Below are positions 1 to 11,852 of a DNA stretch of 52,039 bases, piece after piece. The notes under the pieces are model-generated. The model was not told the origin of the DNA, searched no databases, and saw only the letters and a list, made by a program, of their open reading frames with translations. Numbering within the stretch: position 1 is the stretch's first letter; every line of letters begins with the position of its first letter. The stretch lies in assembly GCA_947491545.1 (NCBI GenBank), contig CANLJX010000006.1:1-52039 (forward strand), given 5' to 3'. This DNA comes from Deltaproteobacteria bacterium. Lineage in GTDB: Bacteria > Bdellovibrionota_C > UBA2361 > OMII01. A program made the position numbers and the translations under genes.

Positions 1-8
1 TCTATAGT

Positions 9-35
9 GTTTTCGGCGCGAAAGGCGCCGAAAAC
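9..35. repeat. perfect 11-bp inverted repeat GTTTTCGGCGC-GAAAG-GCGCCGAAAAC
   Basis: Read directly; arms are exact reverse complements with a 5-nt loop. Confidence 0.85.
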
Positions 36-66
36 GAACAGCCCTAGCGCTGCCTTAAACGGAATC

Positions 67-900
67 ATGGTAAAGAAACGTCTTGAAAGCAGCACTAGCA
101 TGCCCAGAGTCGACAAGCGCCCGTTGGGGCCAGTAATCTTTTTCCTCTCGACCCTGGCCTGCCAGGCTATCGCTGCCGGCTGCGCGATCCTTGCGTGGAA
201 GGTCTCATTCTCCGTCACCGTCACCCTGCTCATGGCCGCCGCAGCCGCCTGGGCTGCCGCTCGCTTCCTGCGGCTCTCCATTCCGTGGCTCATCCTCAAC
301 GCTCTCCTGCCATTCGGAGCAGCATCTGCCCTGGCCACAGAGATTCCGCCGGGAATCTTCCTCGCAGTATTCGCGGCGCTAGCAGCCACCTACCTCCCTG
401 CTTTCTGGACCAGAGTCCCCTACTACCCGACCCAACGTGCGGCGTACGCCATGATCCTCGCTGAGCTTCCTGTCGACCGCCCGTTCACGTTCATCGACCT
501 TGGATGTGGGTTCGGGGAGCTGCTCCGGTTCCTGCAAGCTCGGAGACCCAACGGCACCTTCGTAGGGATAGAGATCGGCCCACTCCCCTTCCTGGTCGCC
601 AAGATTCGATCGCTCGCACACCGGTCGATCTTAGTGCGATTTCAGAGCATGTGGAGCTGTGACCTAGGCCAGTTCGATTTCGTGTACACATTCCTCTCGC
701 CGGCCCCTATGGAGCGGCTGTGGGAGAAAGCTCGCGCTGAAATGAAAGCCGGAAGCACGCTCGTCAGCAACTCATTTCCCGCTCCGGCTGAAGCAAGCGA
801 GACGCTCGCTCTACGAGACGCACGAGACTCATCGCTATTTATCTACCGCATGAACACGGGCGCTGCTTCTCATCCGCCAGGGCGGGCTCAAGCAGACTGA
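67..900 (+). CDS. membrane-anchored class I SAM-dependent methyltransferase (start codon uncertain; ORF open from 7)
   Basis: Motif I-like FTFIDLGCGFGELL...FVGIEIGP after N-terminal hydrophobic segments. Confidence 0.7.
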   Translation: MVKKRLESSTSMPRVDKRPLGPVIFFLSTLACQAIAAGCAILAWKVSFSVTVTLLMAAAAAWAAARFLRLSIPWLILNALLPFGAASALATEIPPGIFLAVFAALAATYLPAFWTRVPYYPTQRAAYAMILAELPVDRPFTFIDLGCGFGELLRFLQARRPNGTFVGIEIGPLPFLVAKIRSLAHRSILVRFQSMWSCDLGQFDFVYTFLSPAPMERLWEKARAEMKAGSTLVSNSFPAPAEASETLALRDARDSSLFIYRMNTGAASHPPGRAQAD

Positions 901-1982
901 AAGCTGCCGCGCCACTTCTCAATATGGCGCGCAAAGGATGGGTGGGTCTCCATCTCTTTCAGTAGCTGCTGCGATTCAGGGATAGAGCCCTGAAGCTTTG
1001 AGAGCTTCTCGTAGACCCGCTCCGCGAAGTACAGGAAGGGAGCACCCTGCTCCGAGGATGCCTCCTGCTGGGAGCGTCTAAGGGCTTTAACAGCGGAGCT
1101 CCTGAGCTCAAAGATCGTCCCGACAATCCCTGCCATCGCTGCGGTGAAGGCACCCGACAGGAGCATCACAGCGACGGAATCACGGTGGAAAAGCTGCATG
1201 GCGAGAGACATCGGAGTCATCAGGAGAGTTTGCTTGAGGTACACCGCCAGCACATGCCCAACTGAGCGGTCCAACGACGAGTCGCTTGGCTTTACCTGAG
1301 CCGACGTGAGTCCCCGAGCTAATGCCCGGACTGCTCCCGCCGAGGGAGCGTTGCACAGCACCGCAAGAAGGTGGTCGTACGAGGAACGATCGCCCCTTTC
1401 AAGGCGGTTCAGCAACTCGTCGACAAGAGAGTCAAACAGCTCGCTGTCACCCCGATTTGAGAAGACCTCAATCCAAGGCTTTAGCCAGCGATCTGCTCCC
1501 GCATTGTGCGTTGATAGAGTTGCGAATGGGCCAGCAAGGTCAGCAACCACCGCGCCCGGAAGCTCCTGTCGTACGGCGGACTCCCCTAGTAGCCTGTAGA
1601 GCTCCATGTCTTGGCTCCGAGCTGCCCCAGCTGCCATGGCAACGAAGGCCGGCCAACACGCTCCAACGTCCTGGGACAGGTACGGCAAGAGGCCCGCGAC
1701 AAGGGCATGCCGCTGCGGCTGGGTCCCGATAGCCTGCAGTCCGTTGTTCTCTAGGTGCCCCCATGCGATGGCTCGAACCTGCGGGCTCTCTAGTGCCCTA
1801 GTGAGCTGAGCTGGCCGTCCCTTAGGGTCATCAAGGGAGAAGTGCTTGCATGCAGCGAGCCTCGGATATAGCTGCTCTGCGAAGAGCTGTCCTACCGGCA
1901 CCGGCGAAAGCTGCCCCTCATCAGTGTCAGACGGGGTCTTTGAGGCGATCTTTTGATGGGTGCTCTGAACAGCTGGCGTCAT
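888..1982 (-). CDS. hypothetical protein with a central hydrophobic segment
   Basis: Long 364-aa ORF; overlaps the convergent methyltransferase 3' end by 13 bp; no family recognised. Confidence 0.6.
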   Translation of the reverse strand: MTPAVQSTHQKIASKTPSDTDEGQLSPVPVGQLFAEQLYPRLAACKHFSLDDPKGRPAQLTRALESPQVRAIAWGHLENNGLQAIGTQPQRHALVAGLLPYLSQDVGACWPAFVAMAAGAARSQDMELYRLLGESAVRQELPGAVVADLAGPFATLSTHNAGADRWLKPWIEVFSNRGDSELFDSLVDELLNRLERGDRSSYDHLLAVLCNAPSAGAVRALARGLTSAQVKPSDSSLDRSVGHVLAVYLKQTLLMTPMSLAMQLFHRDSVAVMLLSGAFTAAMAGIVGTIFELRSSAVKALRRSQQEASSEQGAPFLYFAERVYEKLSKLQGSIPESQQLLKEMETHPSFARHIEKWRGSFQSA

Positions 1983-2116
1983 TCAGCGGAGTTTATTCGA
2001 CCGCGCCAAAATAGAGGATTGTTTCGTCCCCAAAAAAAATGGGATCCACGAAAAGTTTTCTGCAAACGGAGCCGTCAACGACAGAAAAATGCCGATGCGG
2101 ACACCCCACCCCGGCG

Positions 2117-3055
2117 CTACGCGCGCTTCGCCTGAGCCTGCGAGACTGTAACGACACGCTCCCGCCCACGGAATTTCTCCCAGGCGATAACTACCGGCGC
2201 AACGATAAAGATCGTTGAGTAGCAGCCAAGCGCTATACCCGCACAGAGGTAGAGGCTAAGGTCCTTGATGTCTCCCGTCCCAACGACGTACAGCGCGAGC
2301 GCCGAGAAGAGCGTCAGCACGTGCGTTATCACGGTCCGAGAGAGGGTAAAATTGATAGCCTCGTTCACGACGGAAGCGATCTCTGCGTTCTTGCGCTTCT
2401 GCCGCTCTTCGCGCACGCGGTCGAATACCACCACGGTATCATTCACCGAGTAGCCCACAATCGTGAGCGCGCCGGCCAGGGTTGCCATGCCGATCAGGTG
2501 CCCCGAAGCGATGTAGATTCCGGTAGCGATCGTTACGTCATGGAAGAGCGCGATAATGGAGCCGAGTCCTACCGCGAACTCGAAACGGAAGGCGATGTAG
2601 AACAGGATGCCGAGAAGACCGAGACCAATGGCAATAAGCGCGCTGCGCTGCAGCTCTGCGCCAATCGTCGGCCCAACGAAGTCAGTCTTCTGAATCTGGG
2701 CTGCGGTCCCAAACGCATTGCCGAGGGCGCTTTCAACTTTCGCGCGCACCTCGGTGGGATTTGCGCCTTCTCCGAGCCGGATTGAGTATTCGTTAGAGGT
2801 CCCCTGGAAGGCTTGCACTCGCGCATCTGGCAATCCGTTGGCCGCAAGCCCTGCACGGATCTTCTCGCTGTCGAGCTCTCCCTGGAAGGAGACCAGGAAC
2901 TCGCTGCCGCCGAGGAAGTCAGTGCCAAATTTCTGGTTGCCCGAGGAGACGAAGACCCACACCGCCCATGCGACCGCTGCAAGCGAGATGAGAGCACAGA
3001 TGTAGCGCTTCCCCATGAAGTTGATGTTTACCGAACTAGAGATGAGCTCTCTCAT
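2117..3055 (-). CDS. secF: protein translocase subunit SecF
   Basis: FMGKRYICALISLAAV, GTDFLGGSEFLVSF, ALTIVGYSVNDTVVVFDRVREE; adjacent to secD. Confidence 0.96.
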   Translation of the reverse strand: MRELISSSVNINFMGKRYICALISLAAVAWAVWVFVSSGNQKFGTDFLGGSEFLVSFQGELDSEKIRAGLAANGLPDARVQAFQGTSNEYSIRLGEGANPTEVRAKVESALGNAFGTAAQIQKTDFVGPTIGAELQRSALIAIGLGLLGILFYIAFRFEFAVGLGSIIALFHDVTIATGIYIASGHLIGMATLAGALTIVGYSVNDTVVVFDRVREERQKRKNAEIASVVNEAINFTLSRTVITHVLTLFSALALYVVGTGDIKDLSLYLCAGIALGCYSTIFIVAPVVIAWEKFRGRERVVTVSQAQAKRA

Positions 3056-3069
3056 AACTGCCCCCGCCC

Positions 3070-4605
3070 TTAAATCGAAAGTCCTTGCTTGCCCTTCAGC
3101 TCGAAGTAATCGAAGCAGAGGCGAGCAACGTACACCGCACAGAAGAGTGTTGTGGCGATCCCCACCGAGAGAGTCACCGCGAAGCCCCGGATCGCTCCTG
3201 TGCCGAAGTAGTACAGGATCCCGCCAGCCAACAGAGTAGTGAGATTCGAGTCGAAGATCGCCCCGAAGGCCTTGTCGAAGCCCGTATGGACCGCAAGATC
3301 TCGGCTAGCCCCGTTTCGGATCTCGTCTCGGATACGCTCGAAGATAATCACGTTCGAGTCGACCGCCATGCCGATTGTGAGTGCCAGGCCCGCCAAGCCA
3401 GGCAACGTGAGTGTCGCGCCAAAGAGCGATAGGCAGCCCATCATCAAGATCGCGTTTAGCACGAGCGTTCCGACCGCAACTGCACCTGACTTTAGGTAGT
3501 ACACCACCATAAAGAGCGAGATCGTTCCAAAGCCGATCGCCATAGCGATGAGCCCCTTCCTCACCGACTCAAGCCCTAGCGTCGGCCCAACGGTTCTCTC
3601 TTCGAGGATCTCCAGGGGGGCTGGGAGAGCGCCGGACTTCAGAACTATCTTGAGCTCCTTCGCTTCATCCATCGTGAAGCCGCCTGAGATCGAGGCGTTT
3701 CCGTCGGTGATGGGCTCACGAATCACCGGCGATGAGGTAACAACACCATTCAGGACAATCGCAAGCTGGCGCCCCACATTTTCAGAAGTGATTCGGGCAA
3801 AGGTCTGCCCACCGGTCGGAGTGAGCTTGAGTGACACCTGAACTTCACCCTTCTGGTCAATATTGACGCGCGCATCCGACACCGCGTCACCGGTCATCAG
3901 GGCCTGATCCTCTACTACGACAGTTTCGCCTGACTTCCCGCGGAGAGACAACGTCCCAACCGCCGAGGAGGCGCCAGTGGGCACAAGGCGAAACTCAAGC
4001 TTTGCAACGTTGCCAACGATGCGCTTAACCGCTTCCACGTCCGAAACACCCGGCATCTGGAGGATAATTCGGTCCTCACCCGAACGCTGGATGAGCGGCT
4101 CCGCAACGCCGAAGGTGTCAACTCGGCTGCGCAGCGTCTCGATCGCTTGCTCAACGGCATCCTTCTCGATGATCGCCACCGTCTGCGGCGAATAGCCGAA
4201 AACGAGCCGTTGTTGCCCACCGTCGTTCTCCGCCCTCAGGAACGAAAGCTCGTTGAACTTCTCGCTGACGATGGCGCGGGCCGGCTCCACTGATGACTCT
4301 GAGAGCAAGGTGACCTGCAGCGTATTGTCCGACTGCACTGACGACCTTGTAACCGCTATCTTGCGCGCGCGAAGCTCAGCACGGATGCCGCTCAGGGTTG
4401 ACTGGAGCCGGCTCTTAACGGCCTCAGCAGCCTTGACCTGATACACCAAGTGAACACCACCGCTAATGTCCAGTCCGAGCGCCATCGGCTTCGTGAACCA
4501 CTTCTCGGTAAAGCTGTCCCGCACGACTGTCGGCAAGAGAGACAGCACCGCTGCCGCTGTTACCAAGCCAACGATCAGCGCACGCTGCACGATATCCCTG
4601 CCCAT
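3070..4605 (-). CDS. secD: protein translocase subunit SecD
   Basis: LGLDISGGVHLVYQV, LTIGMAVDSNVIIFERIRDEIRNG. Confidence 0.97.
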   Translation of the reverse strand: MGRDIVQRALIVGLVTAAAVLSLLPTVVRDSFTEKWFTKPMALGLDISGGVHLVYQVKAAEAVKSRLQSTLSGIRAELRARKIAVTRSSVQSDNTLQVTLLSESSVEPARAIVSEKFNELSFLRAENDGGQQRLVFGYSPQTVAIIEKDAVEQAIETLRSRVDTFGVAEPLIQRSGEDRIILQMPGVSDVEAVKRIVGNVAKLEFRLVPTGASSAVGTLSLRGKSGETVVVEDQALMTGDAVSDARVNIDQKGEVQVSLKLTPTGGQTFARITSENVGRQLAIVLNGVVTSSPVIREPITDGNASISGGFTMDEAKELKIVLKSGALPAPLEILEERTVGPTLGLESVRKGLIAMAIGFGTISLFMVVYYLKSGAVAVGTLVLNAILMMGCLSLFGATLTLPGLAGLALTIGMAVDSNVIIFERIRDEIRNGASRDLAVHTGFDKAFGAIFDSNLTTLLAGGILYYFGTGAIRGFAVTLSVGIATTLFCAVYVARLCFDYFELKGKQGLSI

Positions 4606-4622
4606 AGCCCCTCGACCGATTA

Positions 4623-5018
4623 CTACGCTGCTGCCTTTGTCTCTTCCTTCTCGCGTCGCACGACGTGAGTGGTCTCGATCTTGATGCGCACGTTCGGCGC
4701 AATCTCAAGAGTAACGAAACCTGCGTCTGTTCCGGCAACGCGACCAACGATCCCCGATGAGGTCACAACGGACTCCCCCTTCTTGAGCGTCTCAAGCAAG
4801 GCCTTCTGGGCCTTCGCCTTGCGGTCCTGTGGTCGGATGACCATGAAGTAAAAAACGGCGTAACAGATAACGATCAGCGGCGCGGTTTCGGAGAGCACCT
4901 GCATGAACGACTTCTGTGCTGGCACGTCGGCGCCCTGCGGAACGATGCTGTCGGCAAAAGCCTCGGCTGTGTTCACAGCAAAGGCTGCGCAAAGTGAGGA
5001 AAGGAACTTGGCTTTCAT
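4623..5018 (-). CDS. yajC: preprotein translocase subunit YajC
   Basis: FYFMVIRPQDRKAKAQKALLETLKKGESVVTSSGIVGRV. Confidence 0.95.
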   Translation of the reverse strand: MKAKFLSSLCAAFAVNTAEAFADSIVPQGADVPAQKSFMQVLSETAPLIVICYAVFYFMVIRPQDRKAKAQKALLETLKKGESVVTSSGIVGRVAGTDAGFVTLEIAPNVRIKIETTHVVRREKEETKAAA

Positions 5019-5115
5019 AGGTAACTACCTGTTAATACACGAGGAGTGACTTAACACGAAGGGCGCCAAAAGGCACTACACTTTTGGTCGGAAATAGCTC
5101 AGAAAGCGGTCCTGC

Positions 5116-6471
<1,356 letters not shown>

Positions 6472-6495
6472 CTATACCGAAAAAGGAGCCAGGCG

Positions 6496-7395
6496 TCAGG
6501 CTGCCTTTAGCCCGAGATTGAGCTCAAATTGGAGCTGCCCGTCGGGGGAAACAGCCAGAATACCCATCGTCTCTGGATTGCCTTGAGAGGTGTAGAGGAA
6601 AACCCCCGGAGTCCTAAGCAGTGGAACGATAGCCGGATGGCGCGCTGCTTCCCTCAACGACGAACGCTGCCCATTGTGAATAGACGCCGCCAGCGCTACC
6701 GGCAGCTCGATGCGGGGGACCTCCGGCAAGAGCACCGACCAATCTTGCAGAGACTCCCACCCAACGGCTTCGAGAGTGGCAGCACCTTCAACACCTAGAT
6801 GACCCGACTTTTCGCGCCGGATAGCCGCCGCCGCTCCGCCACAGCCGAGAGCCTCTCCCATGTCGCGGGCCAGTGCGCGGACGTAGAAACCGGGCGAGCA
6901 GGAGACTCGGTACTTTACCGTGTCGGCAGACTCTCCTGGCTTAACTTCAAATGAGTGCACCGTGACTCTTCTCGGCTCAAGCTCAAACTCAAGCCCGCCA
7001 CGCTGAAGCTTGTGCGCCCGCTTCCCGCCTACTTTTACAGCACTGACCTTCGGAGGAACCTGGTCAAATTCGCCGACGAATCGCCTTGCTTGCCGCTCAA
7101 TCTCTGCGAAGGCAGGAATCTCATCGCTCGTCGTCAGGATCTCGCCGAAAACGTCATCCGTTGATGTGCGAATGCCGAACGTAAACGTCCCGCTGTAGAC
7201 CTTGCTGCCATCAGCGGCGTACGAAGCCACGCGAGTCGCGCCGTTGACGAGGATGATAAGGAGGCCAGTGGCGTCGGGGTCGAGCGTGCCCGCATGCCCA
7301 ACACGTGACGCGCCAAGCAGCCGCTTAACTCGCGCAACCACCCCGGCCGAAGTGACTCCGGAAGGCTTATCGATAAGGATAATTCCGTTACGCAT
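6496..7395 (-). CDS. truB: tRNA pseudouridine(55) synthase TruB
   Basis: MRNGIILIDKPSGVTS...GHAGTLDPDATGLL; start trimmed to 7395 from the longer ORF; overlaps the upstream gene's stop by 8 bp. Confidence 0.95.
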   Translation of the reverse strand: MRNGIILIDKPSGVTSAGVVARVKRLLGASRVGHAGTLDPDATGLLIILVNGATRVASYAADGSKVYSGTFTFGIRTSTDDVFGEILTTSDEIPAFAEIERQARRFVGEFDQVPPKVSAVKVGGKRAHKLQRGGLEFELEPRRVTVHSFEVKPGESADTVKYRVSCSPGFYVRALARDMGEALGCGGAAAAIRREKSGHLGVEGAATLEAVGWESLQDWSVLLPEVPRIELPVALAASIHNGQRSSLREAARHPAIVPLLRTPGVFLYTSQGNPETMGILAVSPDGQLQFELNLGLKAA

Positions 7396-8398
7396 GCCGG
7401 GCGGCGAGTGCTTCGGCAACCTTCTGCCGGAGCTGCTGCTTGAGAGACTCGAAATCTTTTCGCCAGCGGAAGGCAGCTGCTGGCTTGTGGCCACCGCCCC
7501 CGAATGACTGGGCAACTGCAGCAACATCGACTGCCCCGAGGCGCGAGCGCAGGCTGACGCGCCACATATCGACATCCTGCTTGAAGAGAGCTGCCACCCG
7601 CACGCCCTCGATATCGCGGGCGCGCTCGGCCAGAGAGTCTGCATCGAGCAGGTCTGCTCCGAGGCGCTTGAGCATCTCTTGAGTCACGACAACTTCGGCG
7701 AATGCGCCACCGTTTAGAATAGAGATATTCGTGAGAGCCTCGGCTTGGAGCCTTACTGCGGCCAGCGAGTGATTTGCAAAAAGCTCCTGCGTGAGCAAGT
7801 CAGGTCGCGCACCGCGCTCCATGAGTTCAGCAGCTGTGCGGAATGTCTTCGGAGTCGTGCTCGGATAGCGGAACGAGCCCGTATCGCCGATAATTCCTGC
7901 GAGCAGGCAAGCAGCGGCTTGTGCGCTAATGACGCCGGCTCGCCCGAGCTGATGCTCGGCAGCTTTGAGAAGATCAAACACGAGCTCCGATGTCGAGCTT
8001 GCGCCATCGACAACGAAGTTGAGGTGGCCAAAGTTTGTGTTTGAGTTGTGGTGATCGATGTTGACGACACGCTTGGCCGACTGTACGAACGAGATGAGCG
8101 TGTCTCCGACTCGCTCAAGAGCGCCACAGTCGCACACTACCAGAAGGTCATCCTCTCCCAGCTCAGGAGGAGCTCCCTTCGTTACCTCGCTTGCGCCAGG
8201 TATGACCGAATACCGTGGGATGAAACCACTCTCGTTGTGTACAGCAACCGAGAGCCCGAGCTGCCTGAGCCCTGCAGCAAGGCCGCATGAGGAGCCGTAC
8301 GCATCTGCATCGGGATTTGTGTGAGCAAGCACGACTGCACGCTTTGAGGCGAGGATGGCATCGAGCACGTCGCGAACAACACCCTCAGCCGTTGTCAT
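7388..8398 (-). CDS. nrnA: DHH-family phosphoesterase (NrnA-like)
   Basis: AHTNPDADAYGSS, IDHHNSN, GGGHKPAAAF. Confidence 0.88.
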   Translation of the reverse strand: MTTAEGVVRDVLDAILASKRAVVLAHTNPDADAYGSSCGLAAGLRQLGLSVAVHNESGFIPRYSVIPGASEVTKGAPPELGEDDLLVVCDCGALERVGDTLISFVQSAKRVVNIDHHNSNTNFGHLNFVVDGASSTSELVFDLLKAAEHQLGRAGVISAQAAACLLAGIIGDTGSFRYPSTTPKTFRTAAELMERGARPDLLTQELFANHSLAAVRLQAEALTNISILNGGAFAEVVVTQEMLKRLGADLLDADSLAERARDIEGVRVAALFKQDVDMWRVSLRSRLGAVDVAAVAQSFGGGGHKPAAAFRWRKDFESLKQQLRQKVAEALAARHA

Positions 8399-8763
8399 GG
8401 CGTCTCCTGCCCCTTGATTCTGCCCAGCAGCCGCTCCACCTGCTCAACGGTATCGAGGGTGTCGTCGTAGTAGAAACGGAGGTGGGGGACGAACCGTATT
8501 CCAAGCTGCTTGGAGATAATGTGCCGAAGGTGCCCCTGGGCTGCCTCAAACGCTTCCTCAACTTCCTGGATCCGCTGATCACGATCCATGCCCGAGGTGA
8601 AGGAAACCACCCAATACACCTTGGCGAGACCGAGGTCGGGGGAAACCATCACTGAGGTGATAGTCACGAGCGTGAAGCGGGGATCAGCCTTATGGATCAG
8701 GTGCTCTGCCACCAGCTCCTTAATGCGTTCCCCTATCTGGTACACTCGCCTGTTGCGTGCCAT
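8395..8763 (-). CDS. rbfA: 30S ribosome-binding factor A
   Basis: RVYQIGERIKELVAEHLI...LRFYYDDTLD; syntenic with infB. Confidence 0.93.
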   Translation of the reverse strand: MARNRRVYQIGERIKELVAEHLIHKADPRFTLVTITSVMVSPDLGLAKVYWVVSFTSGMDRDQRIQEVEEAFEAAQGHLRHIISKQLGIRFVPHLRFYYDDTLDTVEQVERLLGRIKGQETP

Positions 8764-8783
8764 GAAGCAAATCTCCCGAGCGA

Positions 8784-11363
8784 CTACTCGAGCGTTGGAG
8801 CTATCTCCTTGTACTCGAAGACCTCGACAACGTCGCCAATCTTGACGTCGTTGAAGCCCTCAAGCCCGATACCGCACTCGAAGCCGGCCTGGACTTCACG
8901 GACATCATCCTTGAAGCGCTTGAGGCTCGACATCTTCCCTTCGTGAATGACTCGATTGTCGCGAAGCAGCCGCGCGTTCGCGTTCCTGCGCACCAGTCCG
9001 CCGGTGACGTAGCAGCCTGCGATAACGCCAACCTTAGGAATGCTGAAGGTCTCCCGCACCTCAACCCGCCCAAGGCTCGACTCCTGCCGGATCGGATCAA
9101 GCAAGCCAACCATCGCCTTCTTGATATCCTCAAGGAGCTCGTAAATAACGCGGTAGAAGCGAATCTCGACGCCAGACTGCTCTGCGTCCGCCATGGCGCG
9201 CGGCTCTGCGCGCACCCCGAAGCCGACGATTATTGCACGCGATGCGATTGCTAGCTGGATATCGCTCTCGTTGATGCCTCCTACAGCGGAGTGCAGCACT
9301 CGAACCTTTACCTTCTCACCCGACAGCTTCTCAATTGACTCACGAACGGCCTCAACTGAGCCCTGCACGTCCGCCTTGAGGATGACGTTCAGCTCCTGTG
9401 CCGCCTGGCTGCTCGCTCGCTTTGCGAACTCTTCAAGGCTTATTGGGCCAGCCGCAAGCGAGCGCTGCTGCTGCTCCTTGAGCTGAGCACGATTGGAGGA
9501 AACCTCGCGAGCATCCGCCTCGCTCTCCATGACGATGAAATCGTCACCGGACTCCGGCATTCCGTTGAGGCCCGTGATCTCTACCGGCACCGAAGGCCCA
9601 GCAGACTCAAGCTTCTGGCCCTTGTAGTCTGACATCGTTCGCACACGGCCAAATTCGGAGCCGCTCACGAACACGTCGCCAACGCGCAGCGTTCCAGCCT
9701 GAACCAGCACTGTCGCAACAACACCACGCCCGCGATCCTGGCGGCTTTCAATGACCGTTCCCTTAGCGCGGCGATCCGGGTTCGCCTTGAGCTCCTTAAC
9801 TTCTGCCAGGAGCAGCAACCCCTCAAGCAACTCCTTGATTCCGTCTCCCTTGAGCGCGGAGACAGGGAAGAACATCGTGTCACCCCCCCAATCCTCTGGC
9901 TGCAAGCCGTACTCAGCTAGCTGCGTTCGCACCTTGTCCGGGTTGGCGTCTTGCTTATCCATCTTGTTGACCGCAACAACGATCGGAACCTTCGCCGCTT
10001 GGGCGTGGTTAATTGCCTCGCGCGTTTGCGGCATCACTCCGTCATCGGCTGCCACAACGAGCACGACGATGTCAGTAACCTGGGCTCCACGGGCGCGCAT
10101 CGCGGTAAACGCGGCGTGGCCTGGAGTGTCGATAAAGGTGATCTGTTTGCCACCCTCGGTGGTGACGCTGTACGCGCCGATGTGCTGCGTGATCCCTCCG
10201 GCTTCCTTGGCTGCAACCGACGAACTGCGGATCTTGTCGAGCAGCGACGTTTTGCCGTGGTCCACGTGGCCCATGACTGTGACAACTGGCGCCCTTGGCT
10301 TTAGGTCGCCCTCCGACTCTTCAGCCACATCCTGGATGATATCCTGCTCGTTGAATTCAACGTGCTTCACTTCGTATCCGAGCTCGTCAGCAACGATCTG
10401 GGCCGTATCCTTGTCGATGGCGTGGTTGATCGTCGCCAAAACACCGAGGCTCAGGAGCTTGGCTATTACCTCGCCTGACTTGAGGCTCATCTGCTTCGCC
10501 AGCTCGCCAACTGTGATTGTGTCGCCGAGCTCGATGACGCGCTTAGCTACCTTCGGCTTCTCAGCATCACCGCCACGAGACTCATCTGCGTGGCCCCTGC
10601 GGTTCTTTGGCTTCGAACGGCGAACTTCCCGCCCGCCGTAGTCGAGAAGGTCACTGCTGCTGATTTCCCGCTTGCGCCCCTTCTTGAATCCTTTCTTCGG
10701 CTGCCCCTCTTCCTCGTCGATGATGACTGGACGGCCCGGAGCAGCTGCCGGTCCCTTGACTGGGCGTTTTGCCTCTACGGGTTTTACGACAGTGCGCCGC
10801 TGTGGGAGCTCGATCTTTCCGAGAACCTTCGGACCCACGGCAGCTTTGTCACTTACGACGGCGACAGCACCTTCCACAACCTCAGGCGCCGTCTCCTCGA
10901 CCAAAACGATCTCCTCTACAGCCTCACCACCCTCGACAGCAGCGGCCGCCTCGGGTTCGATTGCCTCGACCTCTGCTGCCTCTTCCTCTGGCCCCTGGCT
11001 TAAGTCCCGGGCCGCACCACCATTGTCCGCAGAAGATGCAGCTTCCTGAGCCTGCGCTCGCGACTGCTCCGCATCTAATGAGCGTCGACGGCGAATTACG
11101 TCGCCAGATCGGCGCTCAACAACTGCCTCAGTGGCACCAGTCACCCGATCAACTCGGCGAGTGACCGTCTCAGAGTTGTGACTCTTGGGGGTGCCCATCG
11201 CCGCCCGAATAAGCGCGCGACGAATCGCGTCAGCCTCGTCAGCATCGAGCGAGTGAGAGTGAGAGCTCTTTCCTTTGAAGCCAAGCTCTTGGACCTTCGA
11301 GAGGATAACTTTGTTCTCTACAGCCAGCTCTTTTGCTAATTCGTGAATTCGTATCTTTGACAT
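8784..11363 (-). CDS. infB: translation initiation factor IF-2
   Basis: [47 protein letters not shown]. Confidence 0.98.
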   Translation of the reverse strand: MSKIRIHELAKELAVENKVILSKVQELGFKGKSSHSHSLDADEADAIRRALIRAAMGTPKSHNSETVTRRVDRVTGATEAVVERRSGDVIRRRRSLDAEQSRAQAQEAASSADNGGAARDLSQGPEEEAAEVEAIEPEAAAAVEGGEAVEEIVLVEETAPEVVEGAVAVVSDKAAVGPKVLGKIELPQRRTVVKPVEAKRPVKGPAAAPGRPVIIDEEEGQPKKGFKKGRKREISSSDLLDYGGREVRRSKPKNRRGHADESRGGDAEKPKVAKRVIELGDTITVGELAKQMSLKSGEVIAKLLSLGVLATINHAIDKDTAQIVADELGYEVKHVEFNEQDIIQDVAEESEGDLKPRAPVVTVMGHVDHGKTSLLDKIRSSSVAAKEAGGITQHIGAYSVTTEGGKQITFIDTPGHAAFTAMRARGAQVTDIVVLVVAADDGVMPQTREAINHAQAAKVPIVVAVNKMDKQDANPDKVRTQLAEYGLQPEDWGGDTMFFPVSALKGDGIKELLEGLLLLAEVKELKANPDRRAKGTVIESRQDRGRGVVATVLVQAGTLRVGDVFVSGSEFGRVRTMSDYKGQKLESAGPSVPVEITGLNGMPESGDDFIVMESEADAREVSSNRAQLKEQQQRSLAAGPISLEEFAKRASSQAAQELNVILKADVQGSVEAVRESIEKLSGEKVKVRVLHSAVGGINESDIQLAIASRAIIVGFGVRAEPRAMADAEQSGVEIRFYRVIYELLEDIKKAMVGLLDPIRQESSLGRVEVRETFSIPKVGVIAGCYVTGGLVRRNANARLLRDNRVIHEGKMSSLKRFKDDVREVQAGFECGIGLEGFNDVKIGDVVEVFEYKEIAPTLE

Positions 11364-11465
11364 GTGTTTCTTGCTCTATCTGAGCTTACCTTTCGCCGTT
11401 ACCGGCTCTCTGTACCACTAGGCGATTCGCCTAAAACTACTTCCTTGCAAACTCTCAAGCGCCAC

Positions 11466-11807
11466 TCAGCGCTTTCTGCCTAGACCAAACCGCCCTAACG
11501 GCTTCGTCTCGGCGGCGGTCGTCTCGACTGCCAGCTCACCTCGGAGCTCGCCCATCAAGTCGTGTGCAGCACGCCGCAAATCTTCGGCGCGCACTGCCCC
11601 CGGCTCCGCCCGCAGGGCCCTCTCCCATCTCCCCGGCTGCGCCATCTTGCTCGCGCAACCGATGGAACGGTGCACGTAGCCGCCTCTGCCTGGGAGATCC
11701 TGGTTGAGATCCAAAACAAGTGCGCCATCGCGCAAAACCACCCGAACAAGGGATCCCTTGGTGCCTTTCGCGCGGCATACAAGACACGTGCGCTCCTGGC
11801 CGGCCAA
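11466..11807 (-). CDS. ylxR: YlxR family (DUF448) RNA-binding protein
   Basis: RTCLVCRAKGTKGSLVRVV...LPGRGGYVHRS; between nusA and infB. Confidence 0.9.
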   Translation of the reverse strand: MAGQERTCLVCRAKGTKGSLVRVVLRDGALVLDLNQDLPGRGGYVHRSIGCASKMAQPGRWERALRAEPGAVRAEDLRRAAHDLMGELRGELAVETTAAETKPLGRFGLGRKR

Positions 11808-11852
11808 GCTCTCCCCCTTTTCCAGGCTTCTAAACCTAGAGACCCACGAAAC

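Noticed and set aside
5066-5087. CCAAAAG/CTTTTGG inverted repeat between purA and yajC
   Set aside because: Weak stem, long loop, no T-run; could be chance
9751-10641. 296-aa plus-strand ORF
   Set aside because: Antisense to infB; Ser/Thr-rich composition typical of a high-GC shadow ORF
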